Below are positions 35,110 through 43,142 of a stretch of 64,000 bases of DNA, one piece after another. Source of the stretch: Mucilaginibacter sp. (GTDB lineage: Bacteria; Bacteroidota; Bacteroidia; Sphingobacteriales; Sphingobacteriaceae). The DNA is taken from assembly GCF_028288185.1 (NCBI RefSeq), contig NZ_JAQBOF010000040.1:186001-250000 (forward strand). Reading direction: 5' to 3'. The position numbers and the translations under genes were made by a program. The notes under the pieces were generated by a model. The model saw nothing but the letters and a program-made list of their open reading frames with translations, searched no databases and was not told where the DNA came from. How positions within the stretch are numbered: position 1 is the first letter of the stretch; every line of letters starts with the position of its first letter.

Positions 35110-36897
35110 TTAGTCTGTTATAACAATAGTGTTGAGTTTGTTTTCAGATGTTGTTAACGCCAGGAATAAATCTTCCATATTAAAAGTTGCCTGCCAGGGT
35201 AGTTTTTCAAAAAGCGTTTTGTAATAATTTAATCCTTCCTGTAATTGCATTTTAAATTTATGCAGGCTTTTTTTCTTCTTTTCGGTAAGGTCTTTAAAAT
35301 GGTTTTGGATGTCTGTTTTAAGGTAGTCTATATAAAGATCTATTTCTTTTATAAAGATATTTGGGCGCTGCACCGTTTTTAAAAGGTCGATTTTGCCATA
35401 TATATGCATTACCATTTCTTCGAGCGAATAAATTCTGCTAAAGTAGGTTAGGTTAGGGCCAGGGCATATGGCAACTGCTTTGCTTTCTTTGCGTTTTACT
35501 ATGTCATACTTAATATAGGTTGATGAGCATAAACCTTCGCAAAGACAGATTTTTTCGGTTATGGCATTAAATTGCTCCTCGTATTCTTCTTGTGGCAAAG
35601 CCAATCCTTGGATCTGCTTTATTTTTAGATTTTGATATTCTCTTGAGGCGGTACAGATGGGTTTCTCGGTAAACTCGGTATTGGTACATAAATATTTTTT
35701 GGTGCAGGGGCTGCCGGGTCGGCCTTTTTCCAGGCGTTCTAATCTTTGGGTTTCCGCACTGCTTTGTTTAAAATTATTAAATAATATGCCTAATGGTGAT
35801 GCACCGCTTAAATAAAAATCAGCTTCAGTGGCATTGGTTAACTGGGTTAAAGTTTGGTCATCAACATTAGTTACTTCGGGTACTAATAAAAAAGGGCTTC
35901 CCCAACCAGTTCCGTCAAGCTGGTAGTAATCCATCATGAAGTCGTTTTCCTCCGAAGTACCTATGCCGCCTTGCACGCTTATGCGTTGTGCAGGGATAGG
36001 CAGTAATTCTAATCTCTTTTGCAACATAGCCGGTTTATAAAGCTCGAAAAGTTCATCGACCATCGTTTCTCTTTTTTGCTTAAACTCCTCCAGTATGGGG
36101 CCTAATAAATAGCCCTCAGTCGCAAAAGCATGCCCTCCGCAATTTAAACCGGACTCTACCCGAAACTCTGACACCCATAATCCTTTTTTAGCCAAAAACT
36201 TAGCCTGTATTAATGCCGAACGGAAATCACTCACTTTTAAAATAATTTTTTTACTAAACTTACCTTCGCTGTCTGGCAAAAAGCAATCAAAATTTTCAAG
36301 GTAACTATATAAACGCGGGTTCATGCCGGCTGATAAGACAACTGATGATTGAAGATTGCTCTCGGCGAACCCGCGCAAAGCGGCAAGCGCGTCTGTGTTT
36401 TCATCGCCTAAATATTCTCCATCGGCATTAAAGTTCATCTTATCTACCTTAGCCATAATGTTAACATCAATAGAGCCAACCTTAATGCTACGGCGCAGTA
36501 TGTTTTGAAAAATTGTTTTACGCTCACCATCCGGATAATCCATCATTAATTCATAGCCCTGTTTTAGTTGAGAGCCATCAGGCAACAATTCAAAGTACCG
36601 GCACAGATCATTGTTGAGTACAAAAGGGAGCTTTTTTAGCTCGGCAACTTGTTGGCTAACCAAGCTCTCAACCAAGTTTAAATAAGCTGTTATGCGCCTC
36701 GCCCGTGCGTTATCTGCCGATTTTGGTATGGCAATATATTCAATGCCATTTTGTTTGGCGTGATATTCCCTTATGCGCTCAACCAACTCATCATCAACAA
36801 TAGAAATCGCAGACGAGATGCCGTACCTGGCAACTTTTAATGGCGTATCGATGGAAAAACCTAATCCTAATACCGGGATATGAAATGTATGGCTCAT
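35110..36897 (-). CDS. NMO/2-nitropropane-dioxygenase-like protein with Cys cluster
   Basis: The 595-aa cytoplasmic protein keeps parts of the nitronate monooxygenase (NPD) TIM barrel: GLNCGGHAFATEG (the GGH flavin/catalytic block, about 252-262), SVQGGIGTSEENDFMMDYY (310-325) and FLLVPEVTNV. It is far longer than the usual 320-350 aa. A cysteine-rich region follows, with Cys at about 398, 404, 415, 451, 453, 457 and 478 (CTKKYLC, CLCEGLC, ICPGP), suited to bind an iron-sulfur cluster or zinc. The C-terminus is a helical domain of about 100 residues. The gene is divergent from the coiled-coil/CoA-transferase pair, and the shared intergenic region carries two FNR-type boxes. A flavin-dependent redox role under low oxygen is a guess. 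Confidence 0.6.
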   Translation of the reverse strand: MSHTFHIPVLGLGFSIDTPLKVARYGISSAISIVDDELVERIREYHAKQNGIEYIAIPKSADNARARRITAYLNLVESLVSQQVAELKKLPFVLNNDLCRYFELLPDGSQLKQGYELMMDYPDGERKTIFQNILRRSIKVGSIDVNIMAKVDKMNFNADGEYLGDENTDALAALRGFAESNLQSSVVLSAGMNPRLYSYLENFDCFLPDSEGKFSKKIILKVSDFRSALIQAKFLAKKGLWVSEFRVESGLNCGGHAFATEGYLLGPILEEFKQKRETMVDELFELYKPAMLQKRLELLPIPAQRISVQGGIGTSEENDFMMDYYQLDGTGWGSPFLLVPEVTNVDDQTLTQLTNATEADFYLSGASPLGILFNNFKQSSAETQRLERLEKGRPGSPCTKKYLCTNTEFTEKPICTASREYQNLKIKQIQGLALPQEEYEEQFNAITEKICLCEGLCSSTYIKYDIVKRKESKAVAICPGPNLTYFSRIYSLEEMVMHIYGKIDLLKTVQRPNIFIKEIDLYIDYLKTDIQNHFKDLTEKKKKSLHKFKMQLQEGLNYYKTLFEKLPWQATFNMEDLFLALTTSENKLNTIVITD

Positions 36898-36945
36898 AGT
36901 AATAATTTATAGGCCCAAAACTACAACCATTAAAAGCCCCGAAAA

Positions 36946-36959
36946 TTGACGAGCGTCAT
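36946..36959. promoter_or_regulatory. FNR/FixK-like box 2 (TTGAC-GAGC-GTCAT)
   Basis: DTGAY-N4-RTCAY site centred 55 bp before the NMO-like start and 122 bp before the divergent coiled-coil gene. Confidence 0.55.
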
Positions 36960-36988
36960 ATTTCGAATTATTTATTACTGTCGATTTG

Positions 36989-37002
36989 ATGACCCAGATC
37001 AT
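36989..37002. promoter_or_regulatory. FNR/FixK-like box 3 (ATGAC-CCAG-ATCAT)
   Basis: Second site in the same divergent region, 43 bp from box 2 (about four helical turns), centred 80 bp before the coiled-coil gene ATG. Confidence 0.5.
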
Positions 37003-37074
37003 TTTTAAGGCGTATCGCCATCATTTAATAGACACAGTTTATTACTGAGTTTTACCTCATCAAACACTAAGCAA

Positions 37075-37542
37075 ATGGAAGTACTAATAGATAACACTCA
37101 ACTTGATTGCGAATTGCAGGAAATGTACATTATAAGCAGTCACTGGAAAACCGATGTGGATTTTGTAAAAGACGAAATAAGGTTTCTAAAAAACACACTC
37201 AATAAATACAAAACAGGTGTTATGGATGTCGAGCAAATCAGGATAACTCAATTCCAAAAAATTGTCGACCATGAAGAAGGTAAAATACATGAAGCAGAAT
37301 CTAAAATATTCGAATTCCTGGAACTGCTGGGGCCGATAGTTAATCATGCAAAAAACGAGTTCGGTTTGGATGTGCTGGGAAAATTTAACGAGTTAGAGAC
37401 AGATATAAAGTCTGTTACAAACTATATTTTATTAGTTAAACGGCTTGTTTTTTTATTTCTTGAAAAAATAATAAATGCCAAAAAACATTATCAGGCCGCA
37501 TTAGCAAACAAAAAGCTATTACCATTAAAATATCAGTTATGA
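37075..37542 (+). CDS. 155-aa coiled-coil protein of unknown function
   Basis: The protein is mostly alpha-helical with heptad-like stretches (VDFVKDEIRFLKNTLNKY; VDHEEGKIHEAESKIFEFLELLG; INAKKHYQAALANKKLLPLKY) and no TM or signal peptide. No family was recognised. Its stop overlaps by 4 bp the start of the CoA-transferase gene (ATGA-type coupling), so the two are translated together. Two FNR-like boxes upstream suggest induction at low oxygen. Confidence 0.7.
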   Translation: MEVLIDNTQLDCELQEMYIISSHWKTDVDFVKDEIRFLKNTLNKYKTGVMDVEQIRITQFQKIVDHEEGKIHEAESKIFEFLELLGPIVNHAKNEFGLDVLGKFNELETDIKSVTNYILLVKRLVFLFLEKIINAKKHYQAALANKKLLPLKYQL

Positions 37543-38822
37543 TCGACATTAACTACACAACTGCTGACGAAGCAGTAAAATATATACTACCTGGTAATAG
37601 GGTGTTTATACATGGCGGCGCAGCTACGCCTTCATGCCTGGTACAAGCTATGCAGCAAAGGTGCCCTGAACTTTATAATATTGAACTGGTAAGCATTACC
37701 ACTTTAGGCGATGTGAACTTTGACAAACCCGAGCATAGAAAAACATTTTATTTTAATTCGCTATTTGTTTCGGCTGCTACCCGGTCTGTTGCCAATAGTG
37801 AAGATGGCGATTATGTTCCGGTTTTTTTAAGCCAGATACCTCAACTTTTCCTTAAAAACATATTAACTATAGATGTTGCTCTGATACAGGTATCACCACC
37901 AGACGCTCATGGCTTTTGCTCATTAGGTACATCGGTTGATATTGCACGGTCTGCTGTTGAAATGGCAAAGCATGTAATAGCACAGGTTAACCCTTTAATG
38001 CCACGTACACATGGCCAGGGCTATATCCATATCAAAAAAATTGATGCAATGGTATGGCATAAATCCGAACTGCCGGAAGTTGATTACTCGACAGACGTTA
38101 GCGATGCGGTTAAGAAAATCGGTTACAATGTTGCGTCCTTAGTTGAAGACGGTGCAACATTACAATTAGGTATTGGAAGTATACCAGACCAGGTTTTAAA
38201 TAATTTAACCACACATAAAAACCTGGGCCTTCATACAGAAATGTTTTCTGACGGAATTATTCCGCTGATAGAAAGAGGCATTATTAATAATAGTCAAAAA
38301 AAATTAAACACAGGCCGTTCTGTAACATCTTTTATAACCGGCACCCGCAAATTGTATGATTATGTAAATGATAACCCGGGTATAAGAGTAATGGATATTA
38401 GTTATGTAAACGATACGGGAACCATAAGACAAAACCCGAGGGTTGCAGCTATTAATAGTGCTATAGAAATAGATCTTACCGGGCAAATTTGTTCAGATTC
38501 TATCGGTACTTATCAGTATTCAGGTATAGGAGGCCAAATGGATTTTATACAAGGGGCCGCATTGTCCGAAGGTGGCAAACCCATTATTGCCTTGCCATCG
38601 CAAACAAACAAGGGCATAAGCCGTATAGTGCCATTTTTAAAGGAAGGTGCCGGCGTAGTAACTACACGCGGGCATGTACATTGGGTGGTTACTGAATATG
38701 GCATTGTTAACCTGTTTGGTAAAAGCCTTAAACAACGTGCACAATCATTAATTGAAATAGCTCACCCAAACCACCGTCAAACATTGGAAGAGGCTTTTTA
38801 TAACCGATTTGAAAAAGTGTAA
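37539..38822 (+). CDS. Acetyl-CoA hydrolase/transferase family CoA-transferase
   Basis: The 427-aa protein has both halves of a family I CoA-transferase of the Cat1/4-hydroxybutyrate type: GNRVFIHGGAATPSCLVQAM, PDAHGFCSLGTSVDI, LVEDGATLQLGIGSIPDQVL, then TEMFSDGIIPLIERG and a catalytic-Glu-type GIGGQMDFIQGAALSEGGKPI, with VVTTRGHVHWVVTEYGIVNLFG at the end. It should move CoA between acetate or propionate and another acyl-CoA, as in fermentative acid metabolism. It lies between the coiled-coil gene and Usp copy 2 (gap 19 bp) in a low-oxygen gene set, consistent with acetate handling when respiration slows. Confidence 0.88.
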   Translation: MIDINYTTADEAVKYILPGNRVFIHGGAATPSCLVQAMQQRCPELYNIELVSITTLGDVNFDKPEHRKTFYFNSLFVSAATRSVANSEDGDYVPVFLSQIPQLFLKNILTIDVALIQVSPPDAHGFCSLGTSVDIARSAVEMAKHVIAQVNPLMPRTHGQGYIHIKKIDAMVWHKSELPEVDYSTDVSDAVKKIGYNVASLVEDGATLQLGIGSIPDQVLNNLTTHKNLGLHTEMFSDGIIPLIERGIINNSQKKLNTGRSVTSFITGTRKLYDYVNDNPGIRVMDISYVNDTGTIRQNPRVAAINSAIEIDLTGQICSDSIGTYQYSGIGGQMDFIQGAALSEGGKPIIALPSQTNKGISRIVPFLKEGAGVVTTRGHVHWVVTEYGIVNLFGKSLKQRAQSLIEIAHPNHRQTLEEAFYNRFEKV

Positions 38823-38841
38823 ACCCTAAATATCCAAGATC

Positions 38842-39729
38842 ATGAAAACTATACTGGTATTAACAGACTTTACAATTAAGGCAGACCATGCTGCGCATTA
38901 CGCGTTAAAACTGGCACATAAAATAAAAGCAAATTTATTATTGTGTAATGTGTACCCCGAGCCAGCTGTCATCTCTGCATCGGCCCATACTTTTTGGAAT
39001 GGTAATGAAAGCGAAAATTTTGAACAGGATAGTTTAAATGATCTTACTGAGTTGGCCGGCCGTTTAAACAAGCAATTAGAAAATACTTGCGATGACGAAT
39101 TTAAGCCTACCGTAGAGTTATGTAGTAAGGCCGGGCCGTTAACCGATGCTATTAACTATATAGTAGCCAGCAGGCAAATACTATTTGCAGTTATTGCAAC
39201 CCACAACGCTGATGATTTAATGGCTTTTTTAAATGGGAACCATGCTAACGAGATCATAGAGAATGCTAATTGCCCTGTGTTGGTTTTACCATATCAGTTA
39301 CCATTTAACGGGTTTAAAAAAATTGCCTTTGCTACAGATTTAGCACATAATGGCACTGATGTTTTGCATAGCTTATACAATATCACCAAATATTTTGATT
39401 CGGAAGTGTTAATTACTCATGTGGGTATGGCAAAACTGGCTAAAGTAACAGAAGATTATATAACCAAACGTTTTTTGCGCCAGGAAATAGGGGTAAGTCA
39501 TTATCCTAAAATTCAATACAGATCGGTACAAAACAAAAGTATTACCGCCGGCTTGCAATGGCTGGCAGAGCATGACGATATAGATCTTTTAGTGTTAGTA
39601 CACCATAAACGTAATTTGATCCAAAAAATATTCGAGCCAAGCATTACAAAAAAATTGGCTGACCGTTTTGCTAAACCGATGTTGGTTTTTCCAAGCTCTT
39701 ACGAGCGTGGTAGTGTGCCAATATTGTAA
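38842..39729 (+). CDS. Tandem universal stress protein (UspA), copy 2
   Basis: The 295-aa protein repeats the two-domain Usp layout of the 33982 gene: KTILVLTDFTIKADHAAHYALKLAHKI at the N-terminus and FKKIAFATDLAHNGTDVLHSLYNI opening domain 2, ending DLLVLVHHKRNLIQKIFEPSITKKLADRFAKPMLVF. Sequence identity to copy 1 is moderate, so the duplication is old. It begins 19 bp after the CoA-transferase and is likely the last gene of that operon. A hairpin follows at 39749-39780. Confidence 0.88.
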   Translation: MKTILVLTDFTIKADHAAHYALKLAHKIKANLLLCNVYPEPAVISASAHTFWNGNESENFEQDSLNDLTELAGRLNKQLENTCDDEFKPTVELCSKAGPLTDAINYIVASRQILFAVIATHNADDLMAFLNGNHANEIIENANCPVLVLPYQLPFNGFKKIAFATDLAHNGTDVLHSLYNITKYFDSEVLITHVGMAKLAKVTEDYITKRFLRQEIGVSHYPKIQYRSVQNKSITAGLQWLAEHDDIDLLVLVHHKRNLIQKIFEPSITKKLADRFAKPMLVFPSSYERGSVPIL

Positions 39730-39748
39730 TAGTTGTGTGTGTGAGAGT

Positions 39749-39780
39749 GTGCCTGTGGCCAAGTTGGTCATGGGCATTTT
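39749..39780 (+). terminator. Imperfect hairpin terminator after Usp copy 2
   Basis: An interrupted stem TGCCTGTGGCCAA / TTGGTCATGGGCA followed by a run of T residues, 20 bp after the stop codon. Confidence 0.65.
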
Positions 39781-39828
39781 TTATTTAAGGGTCCTACTAT
39801 AAATAGTTGTAAATGTTTTACTTAAAAA

Positions 39829-39842
39829 GTGACAAGCATCAC
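39829..39842. promoter_or_regulatory. FNR/FixK-like box 4 (GTGAC-AAGC-ATCAC)
   Basis: Near-perfect palindrome within AAGTGACAAGCATCACTT. A TACTTTTG -7-like word lies at 39887-39894, so the box would sit at about -62, a normal class I activator position. Confidence 0.65.
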
Positions 39843-39917
39843 TTTAATAAGCACTTCGCATCATTCCCCACCTTGGTTACACAGGGTACTTTTGGTCATA
39901 ATCAAACACCAAATAAA

Positions 39918-40550
39918 ATGAAAAATTTAAACAGAAAAATAATAGCAATCACCTTTATAATAGCCGCGGTTATTTTGGGTGCAGTGCCTCAAATAGTGAG
40001 CGCGCAAAGTACTTATAAATTAACACCTGGTAAAGATGCCACTATTAAGGTACTCGGTACATCTAATGTACACGATTGGGTTTTGACATCATTGGCTGTC
40101 GAGAGCCAGGGCGAGTTTAAATTAGATGGCGATGGCCAACTTCGCGCACTTTCTTCATTCAATTTATCGGTAAACGCTAAAAGTCTTAAAAGCGAGCATG
40201 AGTCTATGGATAACCGGACCTACAAAACTATGAAAGCCGATCAATACCCAAAAGTTACTTATAAACTTAGCTCAGCCATCGTAACGCAGACTCAAAAAAA
40301 CAAATACACCATCAAAGCAACAGGCGAACTTACTATAGCTGGTGTATCGCAAAGTATTGTCATGACAATTTATGCGGTTACTAATGCTGATAACACCATT
40401 ACATGTACAGGATCTGAAAACTTAAAACTAACTGATTACAAAATTGACCCGCCAAGCTTTATGCTGGGTGCAATGAAAGTTAAGAATGACCTTACCATAC
40501 AATTTAATCTTAATTACAAAAGCAATCAACTATTAACCAAAGCCCTTTAA
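39918..40550 (+). CDS. YceI-family periplasmic protein, copy 1
   Basis: The track starts at 39813, but the ATG at 39918 begins a signal peptide (IIAITFIIAAVILGAVPQIVSAQ), so that start is chosen (210 aa). The mature part is a YceI lipocalin-like barrel: TSNVHDWVLTSLAVESQGEF, SLKSEHESMDNRTYKTMKADQYPKVTYKL, and the closing block NLKLTDYKIDPPSFMLGAMKVKNDLTIQFNL. YceI proteins bind isoprenoid quinone-like lipids. It is followed 12 bp later by the porin-like gene and preceded by FNR-type box 4, so both are probably induced at low oxygen. Confidence 0.85.
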   Translation: MKNLNRKIIAITFIIAAVILGAVPQIVSAQSTYKLTPGKDATIKVLGTSNVHDWVLTSLAVESQGEFKLDGDGQLRALSSFNLSVNAKSLKSEHESMDNRTYKTMKADQYPKVTYKLSSAIVTQTQKNKYTIKATGELTIAGVSQSIVMTIYAVTNADNTITCTGSENLKLTDYKIDPPSFMLGAMKVKNDLTIQFNLNYKSNQLLTKAL

Positions 40551-40562
40551 AATAATAACATC

Positions 40563-41942
40563 ATGAAAACTAAAATTTTTACCCTAATAAGCTCATTGGC
40601 CCTAGGCTTAATGGGTGTGGTTCCTTTAACAGCAAATGCACAGGAGGGACAAATTCAATACTATCGGCCTAACAACAAACAAGGTATAAATGTATTTGAA
40701 ACCAGTAAAAAAGACACCGTAAAATTTAGCGGCCTTAAAGTAAAAATTGGCGGTGGTTTTACGCTGGCATATCAAACTTTAAAAGCATCAAATACGGCAA
40801 CGGCACTTACAAAAACTGTAGGCACGTCAACAGGTAATGTAAATGCAATTACACCAATATATAATGGATTTAATCTGCCAATGGCAAATATGGCTTTTGA
40901 TATCCAGTTAGCTGATGGCGTACGTTTAAACCTAACCACTTACCTGGCAACCAGGCACCACGAAGATTCTTGGGTTAAAGGCGGGTACTTGCAAATAGAT
41001 AAAATGCCTTTCTTACACAGCCCGTTGGTTGATGACATCATGAAGAGTATAACCTTTGTAGTAGGCCAGTCAGACGTTGACTATGGCGATCAGCATTATA
41101 GAAGATCTGATGGTGGTAATACTATTTATAACCCTTTCGTAGAAAATTATATTATGGACGAGTTTGCTACCGAAATAGGTATGCATGTTTATTACAAATG
41201 TCAAAAAACAGGCCTGTTTGCAATGGGCGCCATTACAGATGGTGAATTAAACGCGGTTACCATTGCCCCAACTAAAATTGACGCAAAAACGGGCCAGGTT
41301 AATAAATATCCGCCTGCATTTATTGGTAAATTAGGTTTCGACAAACAACTTACTCCTGATTTTAGGTTAAGAGTTTCAGGCTCAGTTTATTCAGTAAACA
41401 GTGCTGCAAGCAATACCTTATTTGGCGGCGACCGTACCGGCTCAAACTATTATAATGTTATGTCAAACCCAACCACTGCGGCAGGCAGCGTACTTACACA
41501 AGCGGTTGATTATAATGCTTTTTCAGGAAGGTTTAACCCGGGCTTTAGCCAGGAGAACCATAGTTTAATGGGCAACTTGTTTTTGAAATATCGTGGCCTT
41601 GAACTTTTTGGAACAATAGAATCTGCAAAAGGCAGAACTATTACCGAAACAGCAAATCGCGGAGCAAAACAATATGCAGCTGATGTGATATACAGGTTCC
41701 CTGCTGAAACTGAAAACTTTTGGGTAGGCTATCGCTACAACACCGTATCAGCAACAATTGTGGGCAATACTACCGATGTAACTGTTAGCCGTTCTGCCGC
41801 TTCAGCCGGATGGTTCCTTACCAAAAATGTTATGATGAAAGGCGAATGGGTAAGCCAGCAATACAAAGATTTTGACGCTACAAATATCTTAAATGGCGGC
41901 AAGTTTAGCGGTTTGGTTATACAGGCAGCCATATCATTTTAA
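40563..41942 (+). CDS. Outer-membrane porin-like beta-barrel protein
   Basis: The 459-aa protein has a signal peptide (LISSLALGLMGVVPLTANAQ). The mature region is made of alternating beta strands rich in aromatic residues (GGGFTLAYQTLKAS, VRLNLTTYLATRHHEDSWVKGGYLQ, FWVGYRYNTV) and ends with GLVIQAAISF, a C-terminal Phe typical of outer-membrane barrels. No precise family was recognised; it resembles putative porins of Bacteroidota. It is 12 bp downstream of the YceI gene and is closed by a terminator, so both form one operon under box 4. Confidence 0.75.
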   Translation: MKTKIFTLISSLALGLMGVVPLTANAQEGQIQYYRPNNKQGINVFETSKKDTVKFSGLKVKIGGGFTLAYQTLKASNTATALTKTVGTSTGNVNAITPIYNGFNLPMANMAFDIQLADGVRLNLTTYLATRHHEDSWVKGGYLQIDKMPFLHSPLVDDIMKSITFVVGQSDVDYGDQHYRRSDGGNTIYNPFVENYIMDEFATEIGMHVYYKCQKTGLFAMGAITDGELNAVTIAPTKIDAKTGQVNKYPPAFIGKLGFDKQLTPDFRLRVSGSVYSVNSAASNTLFGGDRTGSNYYNVMSNPTTAAGSVLTQAVDYNAFSGRFNPGFSQENHSLMGNLFLKYRGLELFGTIESAKGRTITETANRGAKQYAADVIYRFPAETENFWVGYRYNTVSATIVGNTTDVTVSRSAASAGWFLTKNVMMKGEWVSQQYKDFDATNILNGGKFSGLVIQAAISF

Positions 41943-41960
41943 TACCTTAAGTGACTATTG

Positions 41961-41996
41961 AACAAGACCCCTAACTGCGAAGTGAGGGGCCTTGTT
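41961..41996 (+). terminator. Terminator after the porin-like gene
   Basis: Stem AACAAGACCCCT / AGGGGCCTTGTT (one mismatch) with a 12-nt loop and a trailing T-run. Confidence 0.75.
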
Positions 41997-42022
41997 TTTA
42001 ATCTCTTTTATTAATCATTAAC

Positions 42023-42430
42023 ATGAAAAAAATAATTGTTTCGGGTTTTATTACCGGTTGCATACTGTTTGTATTTAGCTATGGCGGCTTATACCTGGCA
42101 GTAAAGTATTTCCCATCGTTATTTACAGAATATTTTAACCCGCTTTTTAATTCAGACGGTAGCCGCGATGTGCTTTTTTACATGCATGCGTTCATCTTCA
42201 GTTTCGCATTATCATGGTTTTGGGACAGGTTTAAAACCCTGTTTAAGGGCATGTTTATTTTACGTGGGATAGAGTTTGGCCTGGTGTACTCGATCATTGC
42301 ACTAGTACCGGTAATGTGGATCTCATTTAGCGCGCTGGATATTACTGTTGCAATGGTATCAAGCTGGTTTATTTATGGGTTAATACAGGCCACAGTAGCC
42401 GGGATGGTTTTTGCAAAACTTAATCCTTAA
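42023..42430 (+). CDS. 135-aa polytopic membrane protein
   Basis: Four hydrophobic segments are visible (IIVSGFITGCILFVFSYGGLYLAV; VLFYMHAFIFSFALSWFW; GLVYSIIALVPVMWISF; VSSWFIYGLIQATVAGMVF). It has no recognised family. It is 13 bp upstream of the second YceI-like gene and probably co-transcribed. Context suggests a partner of the YceI-like protein or of respiratory assembly. Confidence 0.65.
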   Translation: MKKIIVSGFITGCILFVFSYGGLYLAVKYFPSLFTEYFNPLFNSDGSRDVLFYMHAFIFSFALSWFWDRFKTLFKGMFILRGIEFGLVYSIIALVPVMWISFSALDITVAMVSSWFIYGLIQATVAGMVFAKLNP

Positions 42431-42443
42431 TGAACCATAAAGT

Positions 42444-43052
42444 ATGATGCACAGAAATATTTTATGGATAACAGTTCTGTTTGTTTTACTTACCGGCTTT
42501 GTTAAGCCACGTAACTTTACTGTTGTCACCGAAACAAAATGGCTCATCAGCGAGAGTAGTAGCCTGTCTGTAAACGGTACAACAAACATTAATAAGTTTG
42601 CATGTGATATTCCTGCTTACGACCAAACTGATACACTAACGCTGAGTAGGGGGAATAAAGAAATTATTTTATCAGGAGATATCAGGCTTAAAATACAAAG
42701 CTTTAATTGCCACAATTCCATAATGACGCATGATTTGCGGAAAACCTTAAAAGAAAAAGAATTTCCGCACCTGCGTATTAGGTTCTTATCGTTAAGCGAG
42801 TTCCCCGACTTAACGGCCAAACCAGCAATGATAACAGGCTTTGTAGATATTGAACTTGCAGGTGCAACTAAACGTTTCCAGGTTAAATACCTGGTATCAA
42901 TTGATGATCAAAAAAATATTCACCTTTTAGGATCCCGGGATGTTAATTTCTCTGATTTTAACCTCATTCCGCCACGGAAGCTGGGTGGTATGATAAAAAC
43001 CAATGATAAATTGAGCGTTGCTTTCCATCTAAAAATGAGAGATCTTAATTAA
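42444..43052 (+). CDS. YceI-like exported protein, copy 2
   Basis: The 202-aa protein begins with an uncleaved or cleaved signal (NILWITVLFVLLTGFV). The YceI-like barrel blocks are looser than in copy 1: ESSSLSVNGTTNINKFACDI, IQSFNCHNSIMTHDLRKTLKEKEFPHLRIRFL, and SDFNLIPPRKLGGMIKTNDKLSVAFHLKM. Two Cys (CDI and FNCHN) could pair. It follows the small membrane protein and precedes the cbb3 copper ATPase gene. Confidence 0.75.
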   Translation: MMHRNILWITVLFVLLTGFVKPRNFTVVTETKWLISESSSLSVNGTTNINKFACDIPAYDQTDTLTLSRGNKEIILSGDIRLKIQSFNCHNSIMTHDLRKTLKEKEFPHLRIRFLSLSEFPDLTAKPAMITGFVDIELAGATKRFQVKYLVSIDDQKNIHLLGSRDVNFSDFNLIPPRKLGGMIKTNDKLSVAFHLKMRDLN

Positions 43053-43060
43053 TACCAAAA

Positions 43061-43074
43061 TTGATGAAGATCAC
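43061..43074. promoter_or_regulatory. FNR/FixK-like box 5 (TTGAT-GAAG-ATCAC)
   Basis: Nearly the E. coli FNR consensus TTGAT-N4-ATCAA. Centred 75 bp before the CcoI start. Confidence 0.6.
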
Positions 43075-43142
43075 TTTCTTCTCCGCAATCCATCATTCTT
43101 TATCATCAAGTATTGAGGCAGTTTTGGATAAAATAATTTCTA

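Noticed and set aside
39901-39917. Upstream start of the YceI gene at 39813
   Set aside because: It would place promoter and FNR box inside the coding region and hide the signal peptide that starts at 39918.
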